Part shown: positions 23,347-31,796 of the stretch, piece after piece
Layout of the letters: the number at the start of each line of letters is the position of its first letter
Numbering within the stretch: the stretch's first letter is position 1
Assembly: GCA_030535245.1 (NCBI GenBank)
Contig: JAUNBJ010000027.1
Coordinates: 1 to 35,581 of the forward strand
DNA length: 35,581 nucleotides
Reading direction: 5' to 3'
From: Planctomycetia bacterium
Lineage (GTDB): Bacteria > Planctomycetota > Planctomycetia > Pirellulales > Thermoguttaceae
The notes under the pieces: generated by a model
The model's input: only the letters and a program-made list of their open reading frames with translations
Told to the model about the DNA's origin: nothing
Database searches by the model: none
Position numbers and translations under genes: made by a program

Positions 23347-24696
23347 CTACCGCACCCGTTCCACCACGCTCTGACGGTGCGCCGTCAAGCCCTCTTTCGA
23401 CGCGATGACGGCAATGTCGTCCGCCAATTTCGTAAGCCCGGAACGCTCTAAATGAATCACGCTGTGCGAACGCAAAAAATCGTTGCTGCACAAACCATGC
23501 GCAAACCGTGCTGTTCCGCTGGTCGGAAGCACATGCGACGGCCCCGCCGCGTAATCTCCCGTGGCCACCGGCGTGTCGTTCCCCAAAAATACCGCCCCCG
23601 CGTTGCGAATTTTTTCTTCGTACTTTTCCGCGTCGTCCGTGGCAATGTGCAGGTGCTCCGGTGCTAAAAGATCGGTCAACGCACAGACCTCGGCCTCATC
23701 TTTCGCCAGAATCACCGCCCCAAATGCCTCCAACGATTTCCGCGCCAGCACGCCACGTTCCAGCCGGTTGAGCGTCGCGTCCAGCGTTTCTACCACGTTT
23801 TGCAGCACCTTTCGGTCGTGCCCTATTAAAATGCTCGCCCCCGGAGAATGTTCCGCCTGAGCGATCAAATCCAACGCCGTAAACTGCGTGTTGGTCGTTT
23901 CATCCACAATCACCACCACCTCGCTTGGCCCGGCAATGGAGTCGATATCGACCTCGCCAAACACCAACCGCTTGGCAAGCGCCACGAACAAATTCCCCGG
24001 CCCCACGATTTTATCCACCCGCGGCAACCCCTGCACACCGTACGCCATGGCCGCCACCCCCTGCGCCCCACCGACCCGGTACACTTCCCGAACGCCAATC
24101 TCCCAGCACGTGGCCAGCATGTCTTGGTTGTACGCACCATAAGCCGTTGGGGGAGCCACCACCGCAATCTCCGGAACCCCCGCCACCATGGCCGGAATGG
24201 CGGTCATCAACACCGTGGACGGATACGCCGCCGCCCCTCCAGGCACGCAAATCCCCACCCGCTGGAGCGGTCGATAGCGCTGCTTCAATACCCCACCCTC
24301 CACGGGAACCGTCACGTCGCTGTGCAAAATCGCCAACTGAAACGCACTCACGTTCCGATGTACCGTCCGCACCGCACGCAGGAAATCCGGTTCGGCCTGC
24401 GCGTGGGCCGCTTCCATTTCCTCCAACGGAACCCGCAGTTCGCCTGCCGTTAAATCCGCCCCGTCGATTCTCCGGGAATAATCCAGCACGGCGTCGATCC
24501 CCTTTTCCTGCACGTCACGCAGGATCGTCTCCACCACCTGTTGCGGCGTCAGCGGTTTGCCAAACGTCTCGACTGTCTTTTTCATCCCGGCCTCGGAAAC
24601 CACATCCCCACGCGGGCTTAATTTTTGACGCAGCGCCGCCATTTGGGAAGAAATGTCGTCTTGAGAACTATCGTACCACGGAAGATTCAGTGCCAT
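23347..24696 (-). CDS. hisD: Histidinol dehydrogenase
   Basis: 449 aa from the ATG at 24696, which has AGAAAGGA upstream; the longer frame adds only MQKGKT. HisD oxidises histidinol to histidine with two NAD, the last two steps of the pathway. Characteristic parts are KQRYRPLQRVGICVPGG, STVLMTAIPAMVAGV, GAQGVAAMAYG, VDKIVGPGNLFVALAKR, DSIAGPSEVVVIVD, AQAEHSPGAS (general acid/base region), LAPEHLHIAT and DYAAGPSHVLPTSGTARF. No other his gene is in the window. A separate glnA promoter follows at once downstream. Confidence 0.96.
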   Translation of the reverse strand: MALNLPWYDSSQDDISSQMAALRQKLSPRGDVVSEAGMKKTVETFGKPLTPQQVVETILRDVQEKGIDAVLDYSRRIDGADLTAGELRVPLEEMEAAHAQAEPDFLRAVRTVHRNVSAFQLAILHSDVTVPVEGGVLKQRYRPLQRVGICVPGGAAAYPSTVLMTAIPAMVAGVPEIAVVAPPTAYGAYNQDMLATCWEIGVREVYRVGGAQGVAAMAYGVQGLPRVDKIVGPGNLFVALAKRLVFGEVDIDSIAGPSEVVVIVDETTNTQFTALDLIAQAEHSPGASILIGHDRKVLQNVVETLDATLNRLERGVLARKSLEAFGAVILAKDEAEVCALTDLLAPEHLHIATDDAEKYEEKIRNAGAVFLGNDTPVATGDYAAGPSHVLPTSGTARFAHGLCSNDFLRSHSVIHLERSGLTKLADDIAVIASKEGLTAHRQSVVERVR

Positions 24697-24727
24697 CGTT
24701 TTTCCTTTCTGCAAAAACCAGAAACGT

Positions 24728-24755
24728 ATTGTAAATCATTCCCAGTTTTTCGCAA
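24728..24755 (-). promoter_or_regulatory. Promoter of hisD
   Basis: TTGCGA (24755-24750), 16 bp, TACAAT (24733-24728), about 32 bp before the hisD ATG. Confidence 0.5.
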
Positions 24756-24844
24756 GTCCGGGGAGCGTTCCTGGCGTTCGTTGTTCTTTTATGGAAAAAT
24801 TTTAAAATTTTTTGGTTTTTTTGAAAAAAATTCCTCTTTTTTGC

Positions 24845-24872
24845 TTGACTTCATGGGAGATGGGATTAAAAT
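24845..24872 (+). promoter_or_regulatory. Promoter of the first beta-strand repeat surface gene
   Basis: TTGACT (24845-24850), 16 bp, TAAAAT (24867-24872), preceded by T-rich sequence and TTTTTTGC. The second surface gene has the same layout (T-rich, TGC, TTGAC, 16-bp spacer) at 33804-33831. The stretch between the hisD promoter and this one is AT-rich and without a gene. Confidence 0.6.
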
Positions 24873-24938
24873 AGTGGATTAGTTGGTTGGAAATTTTCCT
24901 GCTTGAAAGTGGTTCACAATTTTTTTATAGGGGAAACG

Positions 24939-27653
24939 ATGAACGTTTTGCAGTCTTGTTGCGTTAAGATGTATCGAGGGGGGGGGGTAGGCAGTTTACG
25001 AACAGGTTCCGGCCTGAGATTTCGTTCCAGCCTACGATTTCGTTCCGGCCTACGATTTCATTGTCTGGTTCGGTGGATGGGCGTTTTTGGGGGATTGCTT
25101 CTGTTGGGTTGTTGTTCCGTGCAGGCGGTGGATATTACCGGAACGGAGGATGCGTCTTCGTACAGGTCGAGCACCGAAACGCTTAATTTCCAGAACGGTA
25201 CGATGACAAACACCAACAGCGGCACGACGACGCTTTCCAACGCGGTGACGATCGGCTCAGGATATACGGGAACTTTTGACGTTGCCAATCCCCTGACGCT
25301 TTCCGGGACGCTTTCCGGGACGGGAACCCTGATCAAGGAGGGGACGGCGCGGCTGACCGTAACTTCCACGAATACGACCGGTCTGAGCAATATCTCGGTG
25401 GATGCGGGAACCCTGTTTTTTAGCGGTGGTCTGGGCAGCAGCAATATCCCGACCCTTACGGTGGCAGGTGGTGCAACCCTGTCTGGAAATGGTGATATTC
25501 TCACAAAATCGGTGACGTTCGCGACTGGGGCTATCCTTGACGTGGCGGCCGGTGCCACGTTTACCCTTCGCGGAACGCAAGAGAATTTTGCTTCCGGGGA
25601 GATCATCAAAACGGGGGCGGGGCTTTTCCAGTTCGGAACGTTCGGCAATACCGGAATCACCTCCCTGGTTCTTCGTGAGGGAATTTACGGTGCTCATAAC
25701 GCGAATCGTATCGTCGGAGCCACCGTCACGCTGGATGGCGGAACCTATCAATGGTATAATAAAGTGGATGGCGAGGTTCTCGCCAACAATTTTGTAGTAA
25801 CCGACAATGGGGGAACCCTTAATACCAATGGGTATAATGTCGATCTGTCCGAGGTGTTTACCGGTTCAGGAACGGTTCAGAAAACAGGAGCGGGGGCGAT
25901 AAAGTTCACCAATGCAAAGGTTTTCGACGATTTTTCCGGAACACTCGCCATCCAGACCGGAACCGCTTTCATTACCGGGAACAACCTGGGAGACGGCTGC
26001 ACAAGTGATCTCAAAATCGAGGTGGCAAGTGGAGCGACCCTTTCGGGCAACGGCAACGTTTGGGCGAAAGAGATCTCTCTGGCGGAAGGGTCGATCATCC
26101 ACGTTGACTCTAAAGCAACACTCTATATTCGAGGAACACAGGCGGATTTCATATCGGGTTCCTTCATCAAAACGGGGGCTGGAACGTTGGCTCTGGGAAC
26201 GAACGACAGCACGAAACTGACCTCCATCACGCTTCGGGAAGGAACGTTTGAAAACTACAGTGCCGGGCGTATTTCCGGTGCCCAGGTAACGTTTGAAGGG
26301 GGAACCTTCGCCTGGTTGGGCGACCACAATCCGACCAACGCGTTTGTGGTGACGAATGCCGGGGGTACAATGGACATACGTAACTATAATAACGCGGTGT
26401 CCGGCAACATCACCGGCGAGGGAATCCTCCAGAAAAAAGGGGCGGGAACCCTGACGCTCTCCGGTACGGCCAGCGATTTTGGCGGACTGGATATTCAGGA
26501 AGGATCCGTCATGCTGACCAACACCAGCCCGCTTGTCGCTGCTGATAAAACGTTCGTCGTTACAGGAAATACTGGAAACGAGGTGCTGAACATTGCTTCC
26601 ACGACGACATGGCTGGGGACGCTGGATGTGACGAATGCGACGGTGAATTTTTCCACAACACGCACCCTTAACGGTTCGGGAACGAAAATGGGGAACATCT
26701 CGGTGACGGACGGTACGCTGACTTTCACGGCGACCAACGTGTTTGGTACGGGAGACGTGTTGCCAGACTTGCTGACGCTGACCCGTTCCACCCTGCAAAA
26801 TAAGGTGCCGTCGGGTAATCTGTGGTCGAATATGCCGAACATGGTGCTGAACGATTCGACCATCCTAAAGGGGACGGGAACCAACTCCCAGATTTATGTC
26901 GATGGAAAAATTACCGCCACGGGAAACAGCCGCATTGAAGAACCCGTGTTTTTCCGTTCGGATGGCCATGCGGTAAAAGTGGATGGTGTCGTGCAAAGCG
27001 GGCTGGTGGAAGTGGCAGAGAACTCCACGCTGACCATTACCTCTAAGGTTGTCTTGCATGATTCCTCAAGTAGTACCAACGTGCTAGTCAAATCGGGGGA
27101 GGGAACGCTGATTTTGGCGACTTCCGGCACGAGTAATGTTCCGCTGCGGGTGACGGACGGGTTGTTGGAGATTGCGTCCCCCAACGGGATGGTTGCCGGG
27201 TCGTCGCTGACCGTGGACAATGGAGGAACAGCGTACATCAGTACACCGAACCAGAAGATTTCCGGTGCGCTGACCGTCAACGAAGGGGGAGTGCTGCAAT
27301 TCAACCTGGACGCCTTCCATTCCAGCCAATATACAGGGGGATCGTTGCTGACTGTCGGTTCGATTGCATCGCTTACGAACGATAATTTCGCGTTTGTGGT
27401 GGACGATATTTACAACGGCATGTTGATCGAATTTGCGTCGGAGAATCTGGTAAATGGTTACACCGGATTGACAGCCGATTCGATTGCCAAGGCGTTGGCG
27501 GAAGTGTATAACGTAAACGGCATACCGTACATGGTGGTTTCCAACCTCGAATCGGGCGGTTTTGCGGTGACGTACAACACAGCGGGGCTTCCAGAACCGA
27601 CTTCGGCGCTGCTTTTGCTACTGGGGTTGTTGTTTTTGAAGCGCAAACGCTAA
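24939..27653 (+). CDS. Autotransporter-type beta-strand repeat protein with PEP-CTERM anchor, poly-G in the leader
   Basis: 904 aa from the ATG at 24939 (AGGGGAAACG upstream). The N-terminus is long: MNVLQSCCVKMYR, a GGG encoded in G10, three copies of an 18-bp repeat (S-G/S-L-R-F-R), then a hydrophobic core (46-63, WMGVFGGLLLLGCCSVQA), cleavable after VQA or possibly lipidated at LLGC. The body is beta-helix-like with autotransporter-associated strand repeats, for example LIKEGTARLTVTST, VQKTGAGAIKFTN and LQKKGAGTLTLSGTAS. The C-terminus PEPTSALLLLLGLLFLKRKR is a PEP-CTERM sorting signal, so an exosortase should anchor or release it. It is probably a surface or extracellular-matrix protein. 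A change of the G tract to G11 or G12 would stop translation early. Confidence 0.87.
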   Translation: MNVLQSCCVKMYRGGGVGSLRTGSGLRFRSSLRFRSGLRFHCLVRWMGVFGGLLLLGCCSVQAVDITGTEDASSYRSSTETLNFQNGTMTNTNSGTTTLSNAVTIGSGYTGTFDVANPLTLSGTLSGTGTLIKEGTARLTVTSTNTTGLSNISVDAGTLFFSGGLGSSNIPTLTVAGGATLSGNGDILTKSVTFATGAILDVAAGATFTLRGTQENFASGEIIKTGAGLFQFGTFGNTGITSLVLREGIYGAHNANRIVGATVTLDGGTYQWYNKVDGEVLANNFVVTDNGGTLNTNGYNVDLSEVFTGSGTVQKTGAGAIKFTNAKVFDDFSGTLAIQTGTAFITGNNLGDGCTSDLKIEVASGATLSGNGNVWAKEISLAEGSIIHVDSKATLYIRGTQADFISGSFIKTGAGTLALGTNDSTKLTSITLREGTFENYSAGRISGAQVTFEGGTFAWLGDHNPTNAFVVTNAGGTMDIRNYNNAVSGNITGEGILQKKGAGTLTLSGTASDFGGLDIQEGSVMLTNTSPLVAADKTFVVTGNTGNEVLNIASTTTWLGTLDVTNATVNFSTTRTLNGSGTKMGNISVTDGTLTFTATNVFGTGDVLPDLLTLTRSTLQNKVPSGNLWSNMPNMVLNDSTILKGTGTNSQIYVDGKITATGNSRIEEPVFFRSDGHAVKVDGVVQSGLVEVAENSTLTITSKVVLHDSSSSTNVLVKSGEGTLILATSGTSNVPLRVTDGLLEIASPNGMVAGSSLTVDNGGTAYISTPNQKISGALTVNEGGVLQFNLDAFHSSQYTGGSLLTVGSIASLTNDNFAFVVDDIYNGMLIEFASENLVNGYTGLTADSIAKALAEVYNVNGIPYMVVSNLESGGFAVTYNTAGLPEPTSALLLLLGLLFLKRKR
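24978..24987 (+). repeat. G10 tract in codons 14-17 of the surface gene
   Basis: Ten G follow CGA and are followed by TAG. With G10 the frame reads GGG GGG GGG GTA and stays open. With G12 the TAG comes into frame at once. With G11 a stop appears about 70 codons later. Confidence 0.9.
25007..25060 (+). repeat. Three 18-bp tandem repeats in the leader
   Basis: Units at 25007-25024, 25025-25042 and 25043-25060 (TTCCGGCCTACGATTTCG with small changes), each coding SGLRFR or a close variant. They lie between the poly-G tract and the hydrophobic core and add basic residues to the n-region of the signal peptide. Copy changes keep the frame. Confidence 0.9.
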
Positions 27654-27666
27654 AGATGATGCGTTT

Positions 27667-27678
27667 GGCCTCAAGGCC
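27667..27678. repeat. Short GGCCT-CA-AGGCC palindrome
   Basis: It lies between two genes and is followed by CGCTAACG. Similar palindromes with a T/A-rich loop are at 322-335 (followed by GACGCTAACG) and 3739-3752. Probably a small dispersed element; too weak for a terminator. Confidence 0.5.
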
Positions 27679-27710
27679 TCGCTAACGACCCCCTAACCCA
27701 AGAGGACATC

Positions 27711-30056
27711 ATGAAAAAAATCATTCTGGGAGCGTTGCTGGCCTGTTTTTGTGGAACGGTTTTCGCGGAAGAAACGAATCTGGCGCAGGGTAAGAAGTAC
27801 ACGCTGCAACCACGACCGGCGTATTCGCACTGCACGGATGCCGACGACGTGATTCAGTTGACCGACGGCCAGACGACGCAGAGTTATTTCTGGACGCAGA
27901 AAGGGACGGTTGGCTGGGTTCATTCGCCGTATGCGGAAATCACGCTGGATTTGGAAGCGACGTATCCGGTGGAGGCGGTGGAATTTACCTCGGCGGCGGG
28001 GGTTGCGGGGGTGCAGTGGCCATTGTCGGTGATGGTTCTGACCAGCGTCGATGGGAAAGCGTTTTACCGGGTGGCGGATTTGATGGACACGACCGACCCG
28101 CTGCCGGAGAAATATGGAATCCATCGGTTTCGGTCGAAGCCGCTGAACGTCCGTGCGCGGTTTGTTCGGTTGGTGGGGATTCCGAGCGGAACGTTCTTTT
28201 TCACGGACGAAATCCGGGTGCTTCAGGGGGACGAATCGCAGGCGAAGGAGCCGGGCGGAACCGACGAATCCGATACGAAAGCGCTGGTGCAGGCGATTCG
28301 GCAGGAAATGTGTCTGGCAAAACGTCTGCGGGACGACGTGGTGGGGGTGCGCAAGGTGATTGAGGAATCGTCCCTTTCGGTAACCCGGAAGGCGGCGTTG
28401 GTCGAGGAACTGGAATCGCTTACCCAGCCTGATTGGGTCCGTTCGACGGGGGGCGGGAATTTCACCACCCGGTTCCCGATAACGAAAAATCATGCGAAGA
28501 TTTACGACGTGCTGGGGCGGGTGTGGAAGGAATTGGGGTGCCGGGACGTGACCGTAGCGGCGGCAAACGTTTGGGATCCGGTGGAGCGTTTTTGTGTGCC
28601 GAAGGATTTTCCGAAAGCGGCATTAACCGTTCCTCTCCTGCGGGGCGAATCGCGAACGGTGGCACTGAATATTTATACGACGGAGCCGAACCGGTCGCTT
28701 TTTTTGAAGCTCGACGGGCTGTCGGATGTGGCGGACGTGGAGGTGTATGGGGTGGTTTGGACGGACACGAGCGTCTGCCAGCCGGTGGCGTCGGCAATGG
28801 AACCGTTGGCTGCGATGCACGACGGGCGATACCGGATTCCGCAATTTTCGGGGTTGGTCCAGCAGGTCTGTTTGCGGGTGACGCCCCGACGGGGGGGAAC
28901 GTTCTCCGGAAAAGAGACGATTCGCGGCACCGTGACGGTGGACGACGTGGAAATTCCCCTGACGCTTGTCGTGTATCCGATCGATTTCCCGAAGGAAACG
29001 TCGCTTTTGGTGGGGGGCTGGGATTATCTGTCGGGGAAGGGTACGTACAGTGTGAACGAAACGAACATGGCATCGTTCCTGGAGTATGTGAAGTCGCGGC
29101 ACATGAACGCGCCATGGGCGGGAGCCGGGGTGCTGGCGAAAGTGGAGGTCGCGGCGGACGGAAGCGTGCTGCTCGACACGGCGGAATTTGACCAGTGGGT
29201 CGCCCGTTTCCCGGACGCGAAGGAGTATTTTGTTTTTCTGGGCAAAGGGGGTTGGAGTTCCCGAACGACGCCGGAGTTCCTGGGAACGAAAGCTGGCACG
29301 CCGGAATTTGACGCGGCGGTGGGCCGGTGGCTGGGTGCGTGGAAGAAGCACTGGGAGGCGATTGGTTTCGACCCGTCGCGGCTCAGTCTGCTGATTCATG
29401 ACGAACCGAACGAAGGCACCGACGTGACCGGGTTGCTCCACTGGATGCGGGCGATTCATGCGGCATGTCCGGAGCTGAAAATCTGGGAAGACCCGTGCTA
29501 CAACGACTTTACGAAATTACCGGAGGCCCTTTTCGCGAACTGCGACACACTCTGTCCGAATCGTCCGGCATGGCTTACCCATCGTGAGGCGTTTGACAAA
29601 ACCTACCCGGCGTGGCGGGATCGGGGGAAAACGCTGCACCTGTATTCCTGTTCCGGCCCGATGAAAACGCTCGACCCATATTCGTACAACCTGCTGCAAG
29701 CGTGGCATGCGGCGAAGATCGGGGCGAAGGCGTCGTTTTTCTGGGCGTTGGGCGACGGCAGCGGCGTGAGTTCGTGGAATGAATACGCGTTGGGGCGAAA
29801 TGCGTACACCCCGCTTTTCATTGACCCGGAATCCAGCGTCGTCACCCCCGGCAAGCAGATGGAAGCGATTGGCGAAAGTGCTCAGGATTACGAAATCCTC
29901 CAGATGGCAATCCGGAAAAACGCTGCGGAAACGGAGCGGATTCTGGACGAGATGCTGAATGCTCCTGGGGCCGATAAAATCGAATGGAGTGCCCCCAAAG
30001 ACCGCACGATGACTGAGAAGGCCCGCGTCCGGTTGCTGGAACTGCTGATAAAATAA
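27711..30056 (+). CDS. Secreted DUF4091 glycosidase-like protein with N-terminal discoidin-like domain
   Basis: 781 aa. Signal peptide MKKIILGALLACFCGTVFAEE; AGAGGA precedes the ATG. Residues ~20-170 look like a F5/8 type C (galactose-binding) domain, opening NLAQGKKYTLQP with ITDG-like IQLTDGQTTQSYFW. A helical linker is followed by a beta region (~215-420) and a barrel-like region containing VGGWDYLSG and LSLLIHDEPNEG, whose Asp and Glu are candidates for catalysis. The C-terminal DUF4091-type segment contains SWNEYALGRNAYTPLF and ESAQDYEILQMAIRKN. DUF4091 proteins are presumed glycoside hydrolases; no substrate is known here. The stop is 11 nt before the next start, so the two are likely co-transcribed. 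Confidence 0.8.
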   Translation: MKKIILGALLACFCGTVFAEETNLAQGKKYTLQPRPAYSHCTDADDVIQLTDGQTTQSYFWTQKGTVGWVHSPYAEITLDLEATYPVEAVEFTSAAGVAGVQWPLSVMVLTSVDGKAFYRVADLMDTTDPLPEKYGIHRFRSKPLNVRARFVRLVGIPSGTFFFTDEIRVLQGDESQAKEPGGTDESDTKALVQAIRQEMCLAKRLRDDVVGVRKVIEESSLSVTRKAALVEELESLTQPDWVRSTGGGNFTTRFPITKNHAKIYDVLGRVWKELGCRDVTVAAANVWDPVERFCVPKDFPKAALTVPLLRGESRTVALNIYTTEPNRSLFLKLDGLSDVADVEVYGVVWTDTSVCQPVASAMEPLAAMHDGRYRIPQFSGLVQQVCLRVTPRRGGTFSGKETIRGTVTVDDVEIPLTLVVYPIDFPKETSLLVGGWDYLSGKGTYSVNETNMASFLEYVKSRHMNAPWAGAGVLAKVEVAADGSVLLDTAEFDQWVARFPDAKEYFVFLGKGGWSSRTTPEFLGTKAGTPEFDAAVGRWLGAWKKHWEAIGFDPSRLSLLIHDEPNEGTDVTGLLHWMRAIHAACPELKIWEDPCYNDFTKLPEALFANCDTLCPNRPAWLTHREAFDKTYPAWRDRGKTLHLYSCSGPMKTLDPYSYNLLQAWHAAKIGAKASFFWALGDGSGVSSWNEYALGRNAYTPLFIDPESSVVTPGKQMEAIGESAQDYEILQMAIRKNAAETERILDEMLNAPGADKIEWSAPKDRTMTEKARVRLLELLIK

Positions 30057-30067
30057 GGGTGATTTCC

Positions 30068-31705
30068 ATGCGATGGCGTTCCTGTTGTGGCGGTGCGGTG
30101 TTCGGGCTGCTTTTTTGCGGCGTTTTTCTCTGGTGGAATTTCTTCGCAGAAGTGCCGTTGAAAATCGGCCCGGAAACGACCGTACTGACGGAACCACGCA
30201 CGCCCGACGGGAAGTACATCGATTATGCGGCCTATTTTCGGGGCCGGTATCCTGCGCAGATGCAAACGGAGAAGAACGCCGCGCGGGAGTTGGTGCGGCT
30301 GTTGGGCGACCTCAACCGGTCTGGCGATGCAGAAGCCAAAGCGCGAATCCGGAAGCAGCTTTACCAGGGGCTGGGGCTGGACGAGCGACTGGAGCCGGAA
30401 TTTACGCTCACGCACGTTCGGGAAGCGTTCGGGAACGAGGAAATGGATCCCACCGACCCGCAACTTCCGCGGTCTGATCCCGCGCGTGCCCAAGCGTGGG
30501 TGGAGGAAAATTCTCCCGCATTGGACGCCGTGACGGAAGTGGTGCAAAAGGCGGAAATCTGCTACTTTCCCCTGCTCTTTTGGAAGGAGGGGGACTCGCT
30601 TTTTTGGGCGATTCAAGAACCGCAGGCGAACGTCTGGCTGGTGGGTCGCGACCTGATTTTTCGCGCGAACTGGCGCATCTCGCAAGGGGATGTGGAGGGG
30701 GCGATCTCCGACGTGCTGACGTGTCGAAAGCTGGGGAGAATGCTCCGTGGGAATCGTCTTTCGGCGCAGGAATTGGATTGGGGACTTCGGATGGAGAACG
30801 AGGCCCGGCGGGTTCCTTTCGCCGCAAATCCCGACGCGCAGCCGACGGCAAAGCAGTGGCAAACGCTGTTGGATTCTTTCGCGACGACTTCGTGTCTGGA
30901 GGATTGCCGGACGCTGCTGGAGGAATACGAGCTGTTCGCGATGTTGGATTTGATCCAGCACGATTTTCTTCGGAAAGAGAAGGCGGAATTGGAGTGGGCG
31001 CCGTTTCTGAAATCATGCCTGGGACGGAATTGGAACGTCGTTTTCGAGCGGTTCCGGAAGCACTGGGAGTTTGAAACGGAGTTCTATTTCACGCGGAATG
31101 TTCCGGCGAAAGTCAAACGGGATACCGCATACATGACCGTTCCGGGGCTGGTGCGGTTGGCCACGCGGTACTTGCGTTCGGATTGGACGGCAATGATCAT
31201 CCAGACCCAGATTCTTATGAGTACGGATACTCATTGGGCGGTTTCCAACGCGCAGCAGTACGATCATCGGGAAAAACTCGCCCGAATCGGCTGTGCGGTG
31301 CGGCTTTATCAATCGGAGCATGGGGGCCAGCTTCCGCCTGCCGTCACGACGGACGCCACCGGCAAACCGCTCCACACGTGGCGGGTGCTTCTGCTGCCGT
31401 ATCTTGGGGAGAAGGCGTTGTTCGACCAAATCCGGCTGGAGGAGCCGTGGGATTCTGCGTGGAACAGACAATTTCACGCGCAAATTCCGGACATGTTTGA
31501 CGCTGCAGAGGAACCGCGTCCCGCCCCCGGCAGCACGATATGGACGTGGGTGGCGGACGCAAAAACGGGGATTTTGATTTCGGAAACCGAGACGCCGCAC
31601 CATTGGATGGAGCCGGACGCGCCGTACGAGGAGCCGAAATCGGGGGGTCGGTGGAACATTTTGACGACCGACGGCGGCGTGTGGTACCAAAATCCTTGCG
31701 AATGA
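30068..31705 (+). CDS. Membrane-anchored protein with DUF1559-type C-terminal domain
   Basis: 545 aa from the ATG at 30068 (AAGGG 8 nt upstream; a GTG 9 nt earlier is less likely). One transmembrane helix or uncleaved signal lies at ~6-22 (CGGAVFGLLFCGVFLWWNFF). The middle ~380 residues are helical and not recognised. The last ~150 residues, from REKLARIGCAVRLYQSEHGG through LHTWRVLLLPYLGEKALFDQI and EPWDSAWN, match the C-terminal half of DUF1559 proteins, ending in FxxDGG-like ILTTDGGVWY. The prepilin-type N-terminus is absent, so this is a membrane version of that domain. Function unknown. It follows the DUF4091 gene closely. Confidence 0.75.
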   Translation: MRWRSCCGGAVFGLLFCGVFLWWNFFAEVPLKIGPETTVLTEPRTPDGKYIDYAAYFRGRYPAQMQTEKNAARELVRLLGDLNRSGDAEAKARIRKQLYQGLGLDERLEPEFTLTHVREAFGNEEMDPTDPQLPRSDPARAQAWVEENSPALDAVTEVVQKAEICYFPLLFWKEGDSLFWAIQEPQANVWLVGRDLIFRANWRISQGDVEGAISDVLTCRKLGRMLRGNRLSAQELDWGLRMENEARRVPFAANPDAQPTAKQWQTLLDSFATTSCLEDCRTLLEEYELFAMLDLIQHDFLRKEKAELEWAPFLKSCLGRNWNVVFERFRKHWEFETEFYFTRNVPAKVKRDTAYMTVPGLVRLATRYLRSDWTAMIIQTQILMSTDTHWAVSNAQQYDHREKLARIGCAVRLYQSEHGGQLPPAVTTDATGKPLHTWRVLLLPYLGEKALFDQIRLEEPWDSAWNRQFHAQIPDMFDAAEEPRPAPGSTIWTWVADAKTGILISETETPHHWMEPDAPYEEPKSGGRWNILTTDGGVWYQNPCE

Positions 31706-31739
31706 TCCTCGGTTGCTAAAGGGAGCGATACGTACGGAG

Positions 31740-31775
31740 TTGACCCCTTTTGCAAATATCTTTTCACGCTATAAT
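31740..31775 (+). promoter_or_regulatory. Possible promoter of the activase-flavoprotein pair
   Basis: A perfect TATAAT is at 31770-31775. The nearest TTGACC (31740-31745) is 24 bp away, too far for a normal spacer, so the -35 box is uncertain. AGGAGG at 31782-31787 then precedes the ATG at 31797. Confidence 0.35.
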
Positions 31776-31796
31776 CATTGCAGGAGGTTGGAATCG

